Of a stretch of 64,000 bases of DNA, positions 45,439-53,799 are shown piece by piece; the stretch's first letter is position 1, and every line of letters starts with the position of its first letter. The notes beneath the pieces were generated by a model, which was not told where the DNA came from, ran no database searches, and saw nothing but the letters and a program-made list of their open reading frames with translations. Source of the stretch: CAZOKZ01 sp964580585. Its GTDB lineage: Bacteria > Sumerlaeota > Sumerlaeia > SLMS01 > JAHLLQ01. Both the position numbers and the translations under genes were made by a program. The stretch spans positions 36,373 through 100,372 of the forward strand of contig CAZOKZ010000009.1 in the NCBI GenBank assembly GCA_964580585.1. Direction: 5' to 3'.

Positions 45439-46065
45439 ATGAACGCGCTTATTGTTGTTGATATGCAAAACGATTTTCTTCCCGGCGGCGCGCTTGCCGT
45501 CAAGGAAGGGGATGTCATCGTCCCGTTGGTGAATAAACTGATGGAGCAATTCAATCTGGTTGTTGCAACCCAGGATTGGCATCCTGCCGATCATGGCAGT
45601 TTTGCCGCGAATCATCATAAGACGCCCGGAGAAATAATAGAATTGAGTGGTTTGGCTCAAATTCTTTGGCCGGTGCATTGTGTGCAACGAACTTCCGGAG
45701 CAGATTTTGCCCCCGGTCTTCATATTAATAAATTCCAGCAGGTGTTTCAAAAAGGTACCGATCCAAACTATGATAGCTACAGTGGGTTTTATGATAATGG
45801 ACATCGGAAATCCACGGGACTTGGCGATTACCTTAAGACCCAAGGTGTGACTCAGGTATTCGTTTGTGGTCTGGCAACCGATTATTGTGTTAAGTTCACA
45901 GCACTGGATGCGGTGGCGATGGGATTTCGCACAACATTGATTGCCGATGCAGCGCGTGGTGTGAACCTGCAACCCGGCGACGTGGATCATGCGATTGCGG
46001 AAATGCGAAACGCCGGAATACAAATCATCGAAAGCTTTGCGCTCTCGGAGTTTCCAACTCGCTGA
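45439..46065 (+). CDS. pncA: Nicotinamidase
   Basis: A 208-residue cysteine hydrolase converts nicotinamide to nicotinate. The catalytic triad is present: Asp8 (VVDMQNDF), Lys105 (FQKGTDPNYDSYSGF) and Cys150 (GLATDYCVK). Metal ligands lie in TQDWHPADH (Asp46, His48, His52). A Shine-Dalgarno AGGAGG precedes ATG 45439. Its product feeds the phosphoribosyltransferase encoded first in this operon. Confidence 0.95.
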   Translation: MNALIVVDMQNDFLPGGALAVKEGDVIVPLVNKLMEQFNLVVATQDWHPADHGSFAANHHKTPGEIIELSGLAQILWPVHCVQRTSGADFAPGLHINKFQQVFQKGTDPNYDSYSGFYDNGHRKSTGLGDYLKTQGVTQVFVCGLATDYCVKFTALDAVAMGFRTTLIADAARGVNLQPGDVDHAIAEMRNAGIQIIESFALSEFPTR

Positions 46066-46081
46066 GTGAAAGGAGCTCATC

Positions 46082-46621
46082 ATGGAGCGCACTCGAATCG
46101 AATTGATCGAAGGCGATATTACCAGACTCGATGTGGATGCGATTGTGAACGCGGCGAACTCCTCGTTGCTCGGCGGTGGTGGGGTAGATGGCGCTATTCA
46201 TCGTGCGGCAGGACCGGAGCTGGTGCAGGAGTGCCGATTGTTGGGTGGTTGTCCCACAGGCGAGGCGAAAATCACCAAGGGGTATGATCTTCCTGCTCGT
46301 TTTGTGATTCACACCGTTGGCCCGGTGTGGCGCGGCGGAACAAACGGCGAATCTGAATTGCTGGCGTCGTGTTACCGTCGCAGTTTGGAAATCGCGGTGG
46401 AGCGCCAATTGAAATCCATCGCGTTTCCCGCAATCAGTTGCGGTGTTTATGGCTATCCGGTGGAAAGCGCCGTGCGTGTGGCAGTGAGTGAAGTCAGGCG
46501 TTTTCTCGATGCGCATCCAGAGATTGAACGCGTGGCGTTTGTGTGTTTTGGAAACGATGTATTGAATGCCTATCAATCGGTTTTGAACGATGAGAAAACG
46601 GCTATCGTTCGGGACCTTTGA
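46082..46621 (+). CDS. Macro-domain protein, O-acetyl-ADP-ribose deacetylase-like
   Basis: A 179-residue stand-alone macro domain of the YmdB/MacroD type has GDITRLDVDAIVNAANSSLL, GGGGVDGAIHRAAG, CPTGEAKIT, VIHTVGPVW and FPAISCGVYGYP. These proteins hydrolyse O-acetyl-ADP-ribose or remove ADP-ribose. It follows the nicotinamidase gene by 16 bases with AAAGGAG upstream, so it is part of the NAD operon. It may clear or generate ADP-ribose, the likely NrtR effector. No DarT toxin is adjacent. Confidence 0.92.
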   Translation: MERTRIELIEGDITRLDVDAIVNAANSSLLGGGGVDGAIHRAAGPELVQECRLLGGCPTGEAKITKGYDLPARFVIHTVGPVWRGGTNGESELLASCYRRSLEIAVERQLKSIAFPAISCGVYGYPVESAVRVAVSEVRRFLDAHPEIERVAFVCFGNDVLNAYQSVLNDEKTAIVRDL

Positions 46622-46764
46622 AGAAGGCGCGTCCCGGTAAAGACCGACCGAGGCAGGCATCTTCACTTGCTCCGGGCCGTTGTGGCGGTATGAATCGTGC
46701 ATTCGACACGTATTGGTCGATTTGACTAGCCGAGTATTGAAGATTTCCTGGGGCTTTTGGACGC

Positions 46765-46971
46765 GTGCTGCTCATTATTATTTTGATGATTGGATCGCTG
46801 TGTTTGTTGGGCGGATTTTTGTGGGCTGCATTTACTGTGGGCCGCGAAGCCGACGAAGAATACGGCGATTCGCCTTTGTCTAAAAACCAGTGGCGGTTGC
46901 TGGGCTGGGTTGTTGCCATCGGCATCGCGCTCGTAGCCACAATTATCGAGTATTATATCGTCATTAAATAA
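46765..46971 (+). CDS. Small two-helix membrane protein
   Basis: A 68-residue protein has two hydrophobic segments (MLLIIILMIGSLCLLGGFLW and WRLLGWVVAIGIALVATIIE) joined by an acidic loop, GREADEEYGDS. It starts at GTG 46765; an ATG at 46786 would shorten the first helix. It lies 22 bases before the photolyase gene on the same strand. Function not recognised. Confidence 0.55.
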   Translation: MLLIIILMIGSLCLLGGFLWAAFTVGREADEEYGDSPLSKNQWRLLGWVVAIGIALVATIIEYYIVIK

Positions 46972-46993
46972 CAAGTCCCCCGAGGCGTGTTCC

Positions 46994-48424
46994 ATGTCCG
47001 TTCCTGCATCGTTGGTGTGGTTTCGGCGCGACCTGCGTCTGGCCGATAATCCGGCACTTTCGGCAGCTCGAGCGCGTGGCGGACCACTGATTCCTGTCTA
47101 TATTCACGCACCGGGGGAAGAATCTCCCTGGGAGCCAGGAGCCGCGAGCCAATGGTGGCTGCACCAATCGCTTGCGCGGTTGGACGAATCGTTGCGGGCT
47201 GTGGGGTCGCGCCTGATCGTTCGCCGGGGACCGACGCTTGAAACGTTGCGCACGTTGATTGCGGAAACCGGAGCGCGCGCTGTTTTTTGGAATCGATTGT
47301 ACGAACCGAATATTATTGCACGCGATACCGTGGTGAAAACGGCGTTGCGAGAGGAAGGTCACGACGCGCGGTCGTTCAATGCGGCGTTGCTGTTCGAGCC
47401 CTGGCAGATCGAACGCGCGGCTGGCGGACCGTTTAAAGTTTTCACGCCGTTCTGGCGGGCTTGTCGTTCGCATGTCGAACCGTCGCTGCCCGATCCTGCG
47501 CCAAAGCAATTGCCTGCTCCCGATCGGTGGCCCACCGGCGAGTCGATTGAATCGCTGAATTTACTGCCACGGATCAATTGGGTAGGGGGCATTAAGAAAG
47601 CGTGGGTTCCTGGCGAGGCTGGCGCGCGACAGCAGCTTGAAAAATTTACGCACTCGGCTCTCGCTCGATATGAGATCGCGCGCGATTTACCCGCCGAAGC
47701 TGGAACATCGCGTCTTTCTCCGCATTTGCACTTTGGCGAAATCGGCCCGCGCGACGTTTGGCATGCGGTGCGACGTGTGCAACCGACGGGCAAGGATACC
47801 GACCGTTATTTAACCGAAATCGGCTGGCGCGAGTTTGCGCATCACCTGCTGTTTCATTTTCCCCACACCACGCACGAGCCGCTTCGTCCTGAATTCAGGC
47901 GATTTCCCTGGCGCGACGACTCGGAGCAACTTCGCGCGTGGCAACGCGGACAAACGGGCTATCCGTTGGTTGATGCGGGCATGCGTGAATTGTGGAATAC
48001 GGGGTGGATGCATAATCGTGTGCGCATGGTGGTGGCGTCGTTTTTAGTCAAACACCTGCGTTTGTCGTGGCAAGCTGGAGCCGCGTGGTTTTGGGATACG
48101 CTGGTGGACGCGGACCTTGCCAACAATACGTTCGGGTGGCAATGGGCTGCTGGATGTGGAGCCGATGCAGCGCCGTATTTTCGAATTTTCAATCCGATAC
48201 TCCAGGGGGAAAAATTCGATGCCACGGGTGCGTATGTGCGACGTTGGGTGCCGGAAATAGCGCACTTGCCCAACAAGGTTCTTTTTCAGCCATGGAAAGC
48301 AACCCGTGCGCAACTTTCCGATGCCGGAGTGGTTTTCGGGCGCGATTATCCTGCGCCTATCGTCGATCACGCGCAAGCGCGTGAAAATGCATTGGCGGCA
48401 TTTGCGACGTTGAAAGTTAAATAA
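46994..48424 (+). CDS. phr: Deoxyribodipyrimidine photolyase
   Basis: A 476-residue class I photolyase/cryptochrome repairs cyclobutane pyrimidine dimers with blue light. The alpha/beta antenna domain starts LVWFRRDLRLADNPAL. The FAD domain carries TSRLSPHLHFGEIGPR, YLTEIGWREFAHHLLFHFP, TGYPLVDAGMRELWNTGWMH and DADLANNTFGWQWAAGCGAD. The WNxxW-type Trp environment and NTGWMHNRVRM are as in true photolyases. Codon use is GC-rich compared with the NAD operon upstream. Confidence 0.95.
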   Translation: MSVPASLVWFRRDLRLADNPALSAARARGGPLIPVYIHAPGEESPWEPGAASQWWLHQSLARLDESLRAVGSRLIVRRGPTLETLRTLIAETGARAVFWNRLYEPNIIARDTVVKTALREEGHDARSFNAALLFEPWQIERAAGGPFKVFTPFWRACRSHVEPSLPDPAPKQLPAPDRWPTGESIESLNLLPRINWVGGIKKAWVPGEAGARQQLEKFTHSALARYEIARDLPAEAGTSRLSPHLHFGEIGPRDVWHAVRRVQPTGKDTDRYLTEIGWREFAHHLLFHFPHTTHEPLRPEFRRFPWRDDSEQLRAWQRGQTGYPLVDAGMRELWNTGWMHNRVRMVVASFLVKHLRLSWQAGAAWFWDTLVDADLANNTFGWQWAAGCGADAAPYFRIFNPILQGEKFDATGAYVRRWVPEIAHLPNKVLFQPWKATRAQLSDAGVVFGRDYPAPIVDHAQARENALAAFATLKVK

Positions 48425-48565
48425 GTCTGGCTTTCATTATGGTGAGTGCCGAGACCTGAAATGAGATGGAGTTTCCGGTCTGGACGCATGTCTCTCGGAA
48501 AGGGTATGGTTTCTTTACGCCTGCCCGTGGAGATCGCGCATGATTCTCACATTGTATAAACGACT

Positions 48566-48594
48566 TTCGCCCGCTCGTAAGATGAGCGGGCGAA
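48566..48594. terminator. Hairpin terminator between photolyase and H1-like genes
   Basis: TTCGCCCGCTC and GAGCGGGCGAA form a perfect 11-bp stem with a seven-base loop between convergent genes. There is no T-tract. Confidence 0.6.
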
Positions 48595-48621
48595 GCCATA
48601 TCCGTCCAGGTTGTCGAAACC

Positions 48622-49392
48622 TTATTTACCAGGAACAACCTTGGCGGTTTTACGGGCGCCCACAATTTTCCAACCGGAAGGCAGATATTTTTTACCGAAC
48701 GTGCTCGAGCTGTTGAAGTCCTGCGGCGTGAAGGCTTTGCCATTGGATTCCGGATCGACGGCGTTGATAAGTTCTTTCTTCAGGTTGCCAAACAAAATAC
48801 CGTCGGCGTGTTTGGCAAGCGCGGCGGCGACGACGGCTTTTTTGGCATCGACGCTGACGCGGGCTTTGCGACCACTGCTCTTGCCTGCTTTTTTAGCGGC
48901 TTTTTTCGCGCCGGGTTTCCGGCCTCTTTTGGCCGCCGGGGCTTTGGCTTCTGCCGGAGCGGCTGCGGATTTCGGAGCAGGAGCGAGAATGCCTTTGGCT
49001 TCTTTATTCAAAATCGAAAGTTCGTCTTCCAATCCGGCGACGATCTTCTTGGCTTTTTCCAGCTCGACGTTAGCTGCTGAGAGTTCTTTTTCTTTGGCAG
49101 CGATCGAGTTTTTCAGCAATTTTTCCTGAGATTCCTGGATCGTGGTGATCGTTTGGGCTTTTTGCTGGCGGAGTTTGGCGAGTTGGGACTGAACGTCTTT
49201 TGCACTCACCGTGCCGGCAGCTTTTTTCGCGACAACTTTTCTACCACGTTTGACAGCTTTGCGGCGAGGAGCAGCGGTTTTTTTAGCAGCTACAGGAGCG
49301 GCTGCAACGGCGGCGGGAGCTTTCTTCGGAGCGGCGGCTTTCTTTTTTGCGGGAGCTTTTTTCGCGGGACGTGACGCAGCTTTTTTGGCCAT
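48622..49392 (-). CDS. Histone H1-like DNA-binding protein with coiled coil
   Basis: A 256-residue protein has three parts. The N-terminus (1-60) is a Lys/Ala/Pro-rich H1-like tail (KKAASRPAKKAPAKKKAA) with KRGRK. A helical coiled coil follows at about 68-135 (QLAKLRQQKAQTITTIQESQ). A second basic stretch carries AT-hook-like KRGRKPGAKKAAKKAG, and a folded end runs to KTAKVVPGK. It probably compacts DNA or bridges duplexes. ATG 49392 has GAAGGAA seven bases upstream; an in-frame start 12 codons earlier is less likely. Confidence 0.8.
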   Translation of the reverse strand: MAKKAASRPAKKAPAKKKAAAPKKAPAAVAAAPVAAKKTAAPRRKAVKRGRKVVAKKAAGTVSAKDVQSQLAKLRQQKAQTITTIQESQEKLLKNSIAAKEKELSAANVELEKAKKIVAGLEDELSILNKEAKGILAPAPKSAAAPAEAKAPAAKRGRKPGAKKAAKKAGKSSGRKARVSVDAKKAVVAAALAKHADGILFGNLKKELINAVDPESNGKAFTPQDFNSSSTFGKKYLPSGWKIVGARKTAKVVPGK

Positions 49393-49770
49393 GTTCAATT
49401 CCTTCTCAGGGGGATTCGAGTTACTCACAACATCATATTAAATTAAAACTAATCGAAACCGTTGGTGGTTCATCAACAGAAAAAAACAAATATTCGGTTA
49501 TTCCTACTATTTTTTTCTAATATTAATAACGATTCGTATGATTTTGGAAACAAAACGCGCCATTTGGAGTAACAAAATTGTTAATAAGCATCGAAATGTT
49601 TGATTTTCAATATTGTTTTCAACGTGTTGTTTGATGCTGAAAGTACAGTCGCTTTTTAGTATAATTTTGTTATGAAAGTTATTACTTATGTGCAAGCGCG
49701 TCGTTTTGATTGGAAGGTATTAATGTTAGCGCAAGCGTCGAAAATTGGAAAAACGACGATGAGTTAATCA
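49393..49770. other. AT-rich intergenic island
   Basis: About 380 bases between the divergent start of the H1-like gene and the end of the PFK gene are much richer in A and T than the rest of the window, with runs of A, T and TAAT. It probably holds the promoter of the H1-like gene, possibly with self-binding by that protein. One short frame lies at its right end (annotated separately). No RNA gene was recognised. Confidence 0.5.
49672..49767 (+). CDS. Possible 31-residue peptide (doubtful)
   Basis: ATG 49672 opens a frame for MKVITYVQARRFDWKVLMLA and eleven more residues, ending directly before a strong hairpin. The peptide is basic. There is no clear ribosome-binding site and no family is recognised, so this may be chance. 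Confidence 0.2.
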   Translation: MKVITYVQARRFDWKVLMLAQASKIGKTTMS

Positions 49771-49805
49771 ACTGACCCGCTCTTGAATTTCAAGAGCGGG
49801 TCAGT
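49771..49805. terminator. Strong hairpin terminator downstream of PFK
   Basis: ACTGACCCGCTCTTGA and TCAAGAGCGGGTCAGT form a perfect 16-bp stem with loop ATT. It lies 34 bases past the stop codon of the minus-strand PFK gene and probably ends that transcript. Confidence 0.75.
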
Positions 49806-49838
49806 GTGGTGTGCATTCGTTATTTCGATGAATTGAAA

Positions 49839-51164
49839 TCAGGGTTTTTTGTTCAACAACAAGCCTTTGGGCGGCAATTGTCCGACCAGCGGACGCAGCC
49901 ATTCGACGAATTCCGGCGTCACATCGTTGCCTGCTTCGTTGATCAGGTTGTCTTCCATCGGGCGATATTGTTTCACGCCTGCGGGGAAGTTCACGCCCGA
50001 AACGTCTTCGAGTTCAGCGCGGAAGGGCTCGCAGAGGTATTTACCGAAGGAGTTCGGCACGCGGCGGAAGCAGATCGAGCCGCTCTTGACGCCCGCCATA
50101 GCCGACTGCACGGCGGCGGCACCGGCTTCGCGGCCTTCGATCGCGTCGGAGCAACTCACGACACCCGCCATCGAACGCTGGGCGTAACCGAGGGTATCGG
50201 CGCGAACGCGAGCTTTCTTCTGGTACTTGTTGAACATGTAGATTTTCACGGCCGAGGCGAAGAAGTCCGCCAGCGCGCCGGTGCCCGAAAGTTGGATGTG
50301 TCCGAAGGCGTCGCGTTTCGCGCCGCCCGAGAGGTCTTCGAGCTGGCCGGAGACTTCAAACACGTCGAGCATTTTGCCCATGCCGAGGTCTTTGAGTTCG
50401 GCGCGGATGAGTTCGCTTTCCAGGAATGTATGGCCGTCTTTATCGGCGACGCCTTCGCTGACGGCGATCAATGCGCGTCCGTATTTCTTGTAGGCTGCGT
50501 CGATATCGTTGAGAATCTGGGTCAGCGTGTAGGCGCGTTCGGGCAAGTAAATCAGGTGAGGTCCGTCGCCGGGGTTGACGCGTGCAAGAGCCGACGCGGC
50601 GGTCAGCCAGCCTGCGTTGCGGCCCATGCAGATGTCGATTTTGATGCCGGGAAGCGAGCGGTTGTCCGTGTCGTTGCCCATGAACGCCTGCGCAACGTAC
50701 TTCGCGGCGGAACCATAGCCCGGGCAGTGATCGGTCACGAGCAAGTCGTTGTCGATCGTCTTCGGAACGTGGTAAACGGTCAGCGGGTAGTTTTGTTCCT
50801 GGGCGATTTTGTTGATGATGCCCGCGGAAAGAGCGCTGTCGTTGCCGCCAATGTAGAAATAATATTCGACGTTATGTTTGGAAAGAATCTGGAAGATGTT
50901 TTTGCAGTCTTCTTCTTTCGGTTTGAAGCGGCAGGAACCGAGCGCGGCGCTGGGCGTGGCGGCCACGCGTTCCAGGTTATCGTCGCTTTCGGCGCGGAAA
51001 TCGATGAAGTCTTCGCGCAGAACGCCTTCGACGCCATTGCGGGCGCCAAAAATGCCGCCGATTTCTTCGTGCTTCAGGGCTTCTTTGACGACACCGATGA
51101 GGGATTGATTAATAACAGCGGTCGGACCGCCGGACTGGCCGACTACCAGGTTGCCTTTAGACAT
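49839..51164 (-). CDS. 6-phosphofructokinase, probably pyrophosphate-dependent
   Basis: A 441-residue PfkA-superfamily enzyme phosphorylates fructose 6-phosphate. Residues predict PPi use: GGND with Asp109 where ATP enzymes have Gly, and Lys135 in PKTIDND where ATP enzymes have Gly. The catalytic Asp is Asp138. Other signatures are VGQSGGPTAVINQSLIG, CMGRNAGWLTAASAL and VSEGVADKDG. A PPi enzyme would make the step reversible. The gene is monocistronic with a strong hairpin downstream. Confidence 0.9.
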   Translation of the reverse strand: MSKGNLVVGQSGGPTAVINQSLIGVVKEALKHEEIGGIFGARNGVEGVLREDFIDFRAESDDNLERVAATPSAALGSCRFKPKEEDCKNIFQILSKHNVEYYFYIGGNDSALSAGIINKIAQEQNYPLTVYHVPKTIDNDLLVTDHCPGYGSAAKYVAQAFMGNDTDNRSLPGIKIDICMGRNAGWLTAASALARVNPGDGPHLIYLPERAYTLTQILNDIDAAYKKYGRALIAVSEGVADKDGHTFLESELIRAELKDLGMGKMLDVFEVSGQLEDLSGGAKRDAFGHIQLSGTGALADFFASAVKIYMFNKYQKKARVRADTLGYAQRSMAGVVSCSDAIEGREAGAAAVQSAMAGVKSGSICFRRVPNSFGKYLCEPFRAELEDVSGVNFPAGVKQYRPMEDNLINEAGNDVTPEFVEWLRPLVGQLPPKGLLLNKKP

Positions 51165-51387
51165 GTTCGCAAGCTCCTTGCGGAGGATTTCGGCTCGGCG
51201 AGGGCGCGAAAATCCGAACCCGCACCGGCACTTGGCCGAAATCGCTAGCCGCCCGCAACCCGAGGGCGCAAGACGGGAGGTGAGGAGGAGGGGAAATTAA
51301 CATAAAGCGCAAAAGCCCCTGTACAATTGCCGGAGCGACTTGCTAACACTCCGAGCACTTCCCACCGTTCCCGCTCCCGGAGCCCTC

Positions 51388-53658
51388 ATGATTACCGCCG
51401 AACAACTCACCGACAATTTGAATCCCGAACAAGCCGAGGCCGTCCAGCATCATGGCACGCCATTGCTGATTGTGGCGGGCGCAGGCAGCGGCAAGACCCG
51501 GGTGATCACTCACCGGATTGCGTATTTGGCTCACGTGATCGGGATTCCGATCTGGGAAATTCTGGCGGTGACGTTTACGAACAAAGCCGCTCGTGAAATG
51601 CGCGAACGTGTGTGCCGGTTACTCGGCAAGCCCGACGATCTGTCGCTTTCCATCTCAACGTTCCACAGCCGGTGCGCGGCGATTTTACGCCGCGAAGCCG
51701 AAGCCGCCGGAATCGAACGCAACTTTGCGATTCTCGATGACCGCGACCAGCAATCGGCTGTGAAAAAAGCGATGGAAGATGTCGGCGTGGACCCCAAGCA
51801 GGTCAAACCGGGCCAGGTGCAGAATTTTATTAATTTGGCGAAGATGAAGTTGCTTACACCCGACGATTGCAAAAAAGAATTCGATGGCGATGAAATTCCT
51901 TACGGCGATTTGTACAAAACATACGACGAAATCATGCGGAAAAACAATTCGTTGGATTTCGAGGACCTGATTTTTCGCACCGTGCTGATGTTGCGCGAAA
52001 ATCCACTCGTGAAAAAGAAATGGAACGAGCGGTATCGGTATATTCTCGTCGATGAGTTCCAAGACACCAACCATAGCCAATTCGAGTTAGTAAAACTGCT
52101 CGTTGGCAAGGATGAAAACGTGTGCGTGGTGGGCGACGAGGACCAGTCGATTTACTCGTGGCGCGGCGCGGATGTGCAAAACCTGCTGCAATTCAAGGAA
52201 ACCTATCCGAATTCCAAACTCGTGCGCCTGGAGCAGAATTATCGCTCGGTGGCGAACGTGCTGAAAGCCGCCGGGGCGGTGATCGAAAAAAACACGATGC
52301 GCATCGGTAAAACGCTCTGGACCGAGAAGGAAGAGGGGGAGCTGATCACGGCTATCGTGGGTGCCGACGATCGCGACGAAGGCGAACTGGTCGCCAATCA
52401 TATCGCAGCGTTGATGCTCGATGGCATTCCGTCGCATGAAATATCGATTTTCTACCGCAGTCACAATTTATCGCGTTCGATTGAAGACGGGCTCCGCAAA
52501 ATGCGTGTACCATACCGCATTATCGGCGGCATGCGCTTTTACGACCGCGCGGAAATCAAGGACATCCTCGCGTTCATGCGGTTAGCGTGCTCGCCAACGA
52601 ACGATCTCGCGTTCGAGCGCGTTATTAATGTTCCCGTGCGCGGCGCAGGCAAAGGCACTCGCGACACCATCGTGATTCGCGCTATCGACGACAATTGCAG
52701 CCAGTTTGAAGCGACGCAGAAACTGCTCGAAGAAGGCGCGATCAAAGGCAAAGCGCGCAAGGGGCTCCAGGAATTTATCGACGCCATCGAACAATGGTAC
52801 GACCAGGCAACCACGAGCCGGGTGTCGGTATTATTGAAACAAATCATCGACGACACGCGCTACAAAACCGATGGCGTCGGCGATCCGGAATCCCTCGATG
52901 GACGCAGCCGTATCAGTAACATCGAGGAGTTCGAAGCGGCAGTGCTCGAATTCGAGATGACACAGGACGACCACAGCCTCGAGTCGTTTCTGGAAAACAT
53001 GGCACTCGATTCTGCACGCGAAGATAAAGGCGAGGGTCCGAAAGTCAGCCTGATGACGATCCACAATGCGAAGGGTCTGGAGTTTGACTACGTGTTCGTC
53101 GTTGGCATGGAGAACGGTATTTTTCCGAATAGCCGCACGCTGGACAAACCGGAGCAATTCGAGGAAGAACGGCGACTCTTCTACGTGGCGTTGACTCGTG
53201 CGCGTCGGAAATTGTTCCTGACGCGGGCGCGGCGGCGGAATCGTTACGGTCAGTACGAAAACACCGAGCCGTCGATTTTCCTGCACGAATTACCCGAGGA
53301 CGTGTTGACCGAAAGCGACCGGCGCAAGCTGGGGATCAGCTCGGTGGTGTTGCCCAGCGACCGCGACGATCATTATTCGGCGGGGAATTCCTATCCGAAC
53401 CGCGCGTACGGAAATCGCGTGGCAGGAGGGGCGTATGTTCCGCGTCGTGCAACGCCTTCGCGTGTTACGGTGCCTTCCGGCACAAGAAAAAAAGGTTTCG
53501 ATGTTGGCGATCGTGTTTCGCATAATATTCTGGGTACTGGCGTTATTACCGAAAAGGGCGGTCGCCCGGGAAACGAACGCGTCTATGTGGAGTTCGACGA
53601 TGGCCGTGGGCAGGAGTTCGTCGTTCGGTTCGCGCCGCTGGCAAAAATCGAGGAGTGA
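51388..53658 (+). CDS. UvrD/PcrA-type superfamily 1 DNA helicase
   Basis: A 756-residue helicase has all SF1A motifs: Q motif LNPEQAEAVQ, Walker A GAGSGKTRVITHR, VTFTNKAAREMR, ILVDEFQDTN (Walker B), VVGDEDQSIYSWRGA, LEQNYRS, MTIHNAKGLEFDYVFV and YVALTRARRKLFL. The C-terminus (about 665-750) has the PcrA-type RNA-polymerase-binding Tudor-like segment (FDVGDRVSHNILGTGVITE). It acts in nucleotide excision repair and replication restart. ATG 51388 is preceded by GGAG; a longer frame to 51340 lacks a site. Confidence 0.95.
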   Translation: MITAEQLTDNLNPEQAEAVQHHGTPLLIVAGAGSGKTRVITHRIAYLAHVIGIPIWEILAVTFTNKAAREMRERVCRLLGKPDDLSLSISTFHSRCAAILRREAEAAGIERNFAILDDRDQQSAVKKAMEDVGVDPKQVKPGQVQNFINLAKMKLLTPDDCKKEFDGDEIPYGDLYKTYDEIMRKNNSLDFEDLIFRTVLMLRENPLVKKKWNERYRYILVDEFQDTNHSQFELVKLLVGKDENVCVVGDEDQSIYSWRGADVQNLLQFKETYPNSKLVRLEQNYRSVANVLKAAGAVIEKNTMRIGKTLWTEKEEGELITAIVGADDRDEGELVANHIAALMLDGIPSHEISIFYRSHNLSRSIEDGLRKMRVPYRIIGGMRFYDRAEIKDILAFMRLACSPTNDLAFERVINVPVRGAGKGTRDTIVIRAIDDNCSQFEATQKLLEEGAIKGKARKGLQEFIDAIEQWYDQATTSRVSVLLKQIIDDTRYKTDGVGDPESLDGRSRISNIEEFEAAVLEFEMTQDDHSLESFLENMALDSAREDKGEGPKVSLMTIHNAKGLEFDYVFVVGMENGIFPNSRTLDKPEQFEEERRLFYVALTRARRKLFLTRARRRNRYGQYENTEPSIFLHELPEDVLTESDRRKLGISSVVLPSDRDDHYSAGNSYPNRAYGNRVAGGAYVPRRATPSRVTVPSGTRKKGFDVGDRVSHNILGTGVITEKGGRPGNERVYVEFDDGRGQEFVVRFAPLAKIEE

Positions 53659-53799
53659 CACCGGTTTTCAACCGATGAATTGGATTTGCCATCGCCCAAT
53701 TGCTACCCGTTGCACTCTTCGGTTGCCGCTTGCCTGAAAGGGTGCTTGTTAACCTTCGTGTCGCTACACCGATCCCTGAATGCAGGATGACGTCTCCCC

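Noticed and set aside
46082..46621. Macro domain as the antitoxin of a DarTG system
   Set aside because: No DarT-like ADP-ribosyltransferase is adjacent; the operon is NAD salvage.
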